DNA of 14,672 nucleotides. It comes from Candidatus Fermentibacterales bacterium. GTDB lineage: Bacteria; Fermentibacterota; Fermentibacteria; Fermentibacterales; JAFGKQ01. The stretch covers positions 1-14,672 of the forward strand of contig JAFGKQ010000062.1 in the NCBI GenBank assembly GCA_016928495.1, read 5' to 3'. Position 1 is the stretch's first letter. Every line of letters starts with the position of its first letter. Position numbers and translations under genes: made by a program. Below the pieces are notes generated by a model that saw only the letters and a list, made by a program, of their open reading frames with translations, was not told the DNA's origin and ran no database searches. Below are positions 14,129 to 14,672 of this stretch, piece after piece.

Positions 14129-14672
14129 GTCTCGAGCTTGTAGCCCACTCCCCTCACGTTCCTGAGCAGAGAGGCGGCGTCGCCCAGCTTTTCCCTGATG
14201 TGCCTTACGTGAACATCGACAGTTCTGTCGAGCACGGCCTTCTCGCTGCCCCAGAGCCTGTCCAGGATCTGCTCCCTTGTGAAGACCCTGCCGGGCTGCG
14301 AGGCCAGGATGGCCAGTATGCGGAACTCCGTCGATGTCAGGGCCACCGGCCTTCCGGAGACAGTTGCCTCGAACCGTTCCGGGTCCACAGTCAGGATCCC
14401 GCCGACGGTCGCTCTGCCCGAGCTCTCCCTGCGCTCCAGGCTTCTTCTGAGAACGGCCCTGACCCTGGCGACCAGCTCTCGGGGTGAGAAGGGCTTGGTA
14501 ACGTAGTCGTCGGCGCCGATCTCCAGCCCGGTGACGCGATCCGCCTCCTCGCCGAGGGCGGTGAGCATGACGATGGGGAGGCCGGCCCAGTCCCGGTTCG
14601 CCCGCAGCGTTCGGCAGACCTCGATCCCACTCGCGTCAGGAAGCATGAGATCGAGGATGAGCAGGTCCGGCC
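14125..14672 (-). CDS. phoB: PhoB/OmpR-family response regulator, N-terminus cut by the window edge
   Basis: DNA-binding regulator expected to bind the 11-bp repeats before the porin. The last 181 residues are visible; about 45 N-terminal residues, including the acidic pocket of strand 1, lie past the right edge. The receiver domain shows the phospho-acceptor Asp in LLILDLMLPD (visible residue 7), the switch Thr in VMLTA (visible 37) and Lys in YVTKPFSPREL (visible 59). The winged-helix output domain follows after an Arg/Ser-rich linker: VALTSTEFRILAIL, VFTREQILDRLWG, the recognition helix RTVDVHVRHIREKLG and the wing RGVGYKL. The stop overlaps the phoR start. The phoB name is from context. 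Confidence 0.93.
   Translation of the reverse strand, partial: PDLLILDLMLPDASGIEVCRTLRANRDWAGLPIVMLTALGEEADRVTGLEIGADDYVTKPFSPRELVARVRAVLRRSLERRESSGRATVGGILTVDPERFEATVSGRPVALTSTEFRILAILASQPGRVFTREQILDRLWGSEKAVLDRTVDVHVRHIREKLGDAASLLRNVRGVGYKLET

Noticed and set aside
12353-14143. Long plus-strand open frame of about 596 codons opposite phoR
   Set aside because: It is the antisense shadow of a fully motif-supported histidine kinase; its His/Asp/Arg/Gly/Pro-rich product matches no family.
1-14672. CRISPR arrays, tRNA or rRNA genes, insertion sequences, phage genes
   Set aside because: No regularly spaced repeats, no cloverleaf or rRNA-like sequence, and no transposase or integrase motifs were seen on either strand.

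Overview
The window is a GC-rich bacterial segment (roughly 60-65% G+C by eye) dominated by a complete phosphate-starvation (Pho) locus on the minus strand. Gene order in transcription direction is phoB (cut by the right edge), phoR, an outer-membrane porin of the phosphate-selective O/P type, two tandem pstS genes, pstC, pstA, pstB and phoU. The porin with a terminal Phe, the Sec and lipoprotein signals and UppP all point to a cell with an outer membrane. Frequent AGG and ATA codons and a DapG-type aspartokinase argue against a typical high-GC proteobacterium or actinobacterium. An uncultured Gram-negative lineage is my guess, and no marker here settles it.

Layout: 1-3019 (minus) holds glycosyltransferase, aspartokinase and uppP, joined by ATGA or TTGA overlaps and apparently one operon. 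3077-5688 (plus) holds two glycosyltransferases that diverge from it and overlap by ATGA. 5685-10732 (minus) holds pstS-pstS-pstC-pstA-pstB-phoU. 10733-11152 is a gene-free stretch with several GC-rich hairpins. 11153-12193 (minus) is the porin. 12194-12358 is a compact regulatory region. 12359-14672 (minus) is phoR-phoB. The glycosyltransferase operon and phoU converge on one shared CTAG, with both stop codons inside it.

The strongest non-coding signal lies just upstream of the porin. Four half-sites on the minus strand (CTTAAC, CTTAAC, CTTCAT, CTTCAT) are spaced at exactly 11 bp. Ten bases after the last comes a TATAAG -10 box. This is the geometry of a PhoB/PhoP-activated promoter, with two adjacent dimer sites replacing a -35 box. 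I see no comparable box directly upstream of pstS, so this promoter may drive porin and pst together, with the hairpin-rich 420 bp between them as a possible attenuating or processing zone.

Expected logic: PhoR senses low phosphate through PstSCAB and PhoU and phosphorylates PhoB. PhoB binds the 11-bp repeats, and the porin brings anions across the outer membrane. One lipid-anchored and one free PstS capture phosphate, PstCAB imports it, and PhoU resets signalling. The left third (UppP, aspartokinase, three GT4-type enzymes) looks like envelope and cell-wall precursor metabolism. I found no mobile element, CRISPR array, tRNA or rRNA, and no wholly new system. The novelty is in the regulatory layout, the paired PstS proteins and a divergent aspartokinase.
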